This document shows, piece after piece, positions 19,588 to 20,723 of a stretch of 20,723 bases of DNA. The DNA comes from Chrysomallon squamiferum (taxonomy: Eukaryota; Mollusca; Gastropoda; Neomphalida; Peltospiridae). The DNA lies in the NCBI GenBank assembly GCA_012295275.1, contig CM022668.1:8704318-8725040 (forward strand). The letters run 5' to 3'. Position numbers and translations under genes: made by a program. The notes beneath the pieces are model-generated. The model did no database searches, was not told the origin of the DNA, and was given only the letters and a program-made list of their open reading frames with translations. Each line of letters begins with the position of its first letter. Positions within the stretch are counted from its first letter, which is position 1.

Positions 19588-19904
19588 TAATAATAATAAT
19601 AATAATGAACTACAAATATATACAAAGAAAGAAAGAAAGAAATATACATAGATATATCAAGACACAAATACATAGACGCAGAAACAAATACATAAATACA
19701 AAATACATACAGACATGCGCACTCCTACATTTTTATTATAGCTACAGAACTACTCTAGTGTTGTATGTGTGTCACATATAAATAAGTCAACAGTCACTAC
19801 TATCCACGTGTCATTAACTTATACATTACTCGTAAAACTGTGGTACAGTATTATTCACTTTGTGACTTCATACTGTCTGCAAAGCAATAGTGTCATAGTA
19901 CTAC
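19263..19904. other. AT-rich stretch, no gene seen
   Basis: Holds an A-run at 19276-19298, (AAT)n at about 19540-19606, GAAA units at 19625-19640 and ACATA-rich sequence to 19720. From about 19770 the sequence grades into degenerate CACATT units that lead into the minisatellite. Confidence 0.5.
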
Positions 19905-20295
19905 TGTCACTTTACACATTACACATTGTTCACACAGTGTTCACACCACATACCATCACACTACTACACTTGTTCATATTACACATTATACATTGTTCAC
20001 ACCAATCTGTCACACTACTACTGTCATATTACACATTATACATTGTTCACACCAATCTGTCACACTACTACTGTCATATTACACATTATACATTGTTCAC
20101 ACCAATCTGTCACACTACTACTGTCATATTACACATTACACATTGTTCAAACCATTCTGTCACACTACTACTGTCATATTACACATTACATTGTTCAACA
20201 ATCTGTCACACTACTACTGTCATATTACACATTACACATTGTTCAAACCATTCTGTCACACTACTACTGTCATATTACACATTACACATTGTTTG
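19905..20295 (+). repeat. 50-bp minisatellite
   Basis: A unit starting CATTGTTCACACCAATCTGT repeats with an exact 50-base period at 19991, 20041, 20091 and 20141; a shortened unit follows near 20189 and a full one near 20238. More degenerate units precede 19990. The unit has no stop codon in any forward frame, which explains three overlapping open frames of 103-179 codons. Lack of any signal or splice context argues against coding. Confidence 0.92.
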
Positions 20296-20723
20296 CACCA
20301 ATGATTAACAGTACATAGTAGTGGAATGATTAACAGTACTAGTAGTGGAGATAATAGCAGTGTTGCAGCAGTAGTAGTAGAGTAGTAGTAGCAGATGTAG
20401 TACTAATAGCAGTAGTGGAAGAGTAGTATTAGCAGAAACAGTAAGATTAACAGTGTTAAAAATTGTACAAATAGTAGTATTACTATTATATATTTCATAA
20501 ACTCTGTTGGCTGCTACAGAAATAGCAGACAGTGTAAATGTAACAGTTTCTAACACTTAGTGTGTAATATAAAGTTGTTTTCTATATCATTACTTATAGT
20601 CATTATTCCTATGTATTATTAAAAAAATTCAGTTCGAAACAACATATTAAATTTTAATATAACAGCAAATACAGTTTAATTAAGTTGGATCTCTATATAA
20701 ATATTATAAACAAAACATAGACA
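20296..20723. other. AGT-rich and AT-rich end of window
   Basis: AGT/GCAGTAGTA units at about 20330-20420, with a short direct repeat (ATGATTAACAGTAC) at 20302 and again at 20326. The remainder is AT-rich with no gene. Confidence 0.5.

Noticed and set aside
19769-20308. Frame of 179 codons, the longest gap-free frame in the window
   Set aside because: It follows from a 50-bp minisatellite without stops in any forward frame; three overlapping frames are open, and no signal, splice site or domain is present.
1532-20420. Arrays that might be CRISPR-like or satellite centromere DNA
   Set aside because: The repeats are simple microsatellites and one 50-bp minisatellite, with no regular unique spacers; the window is eukaryotic.

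Overview
The window is animal nuclear DNA: AT-rich, gene-poor, full of long trinucleotide and tetranucleotide microsatellites, with very short protein-coding exons split by introns that have GT donors and AG acceptors, and with decayed DNA transposons and a Ty3/Gypsy relic. I lean towards a mollusc, perhaps a cephalopod, from this texture; no marker gene proves it. Almost all long open reading frames here are translations of microsatellites and are not genes.

The main content is a family of small secreted cysteine-rich peptides. Each locus has three exons: a signal-peptide exon ending in phase 1, one exon of about 114-125 nt carrying the whole six-cysteine module, and a very short last exon. 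Three loci look intact: 2310-4064 (+), 6186-6968 (+) and 9953-8018 (-). Their cysteine spacing is C-x8-C-x6-C-x11/12-C-x5-CC, the same order (four spaced Cys, the last followed by a CC pair) as beta-defensin and big-defensin domains. I recognise no named family.

A large imperfect inverted duplication dominates the middle. The left arm (about 6105-10290) and right arm (about 12893-17992) flank a spacer of about 2.6 kb. Each arm holds a convergent pair of these genes. The left pair is open; the right pair is broken (lost start codon and lost second cysteine in one, frameshift and stops in the other). A 250-bp hAT-type element sits in the left arm, and its empty target site is still visible in the right arm.

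Layout: 1-692, pogo/Tigger-like DNA transposon relic; 1372-1435, isolated signal-peptide exon; 2310-4064, first cysteine-rich gene; 4065-6104, non-coding and repeats; 6105-10290, left arm; 10290-12890, spacer with a Gypsy integrase relic and doubtful exons; 12893-17992, right arm; 18024-18223, gap of 200 N; 18234-18513, last exon of an unrelated membrane receptor with tyrosine signalling motifs; 18996-19262, coding-like minus-strand fragments; 19905-20295, a 50-bp minisatellite; the rest simple repeats.

The expressed products, if any, would be secreted peptides with three disulphides. Defence peptide, venom component and signalling peptide all fit the sequence; nothing here decides between them.
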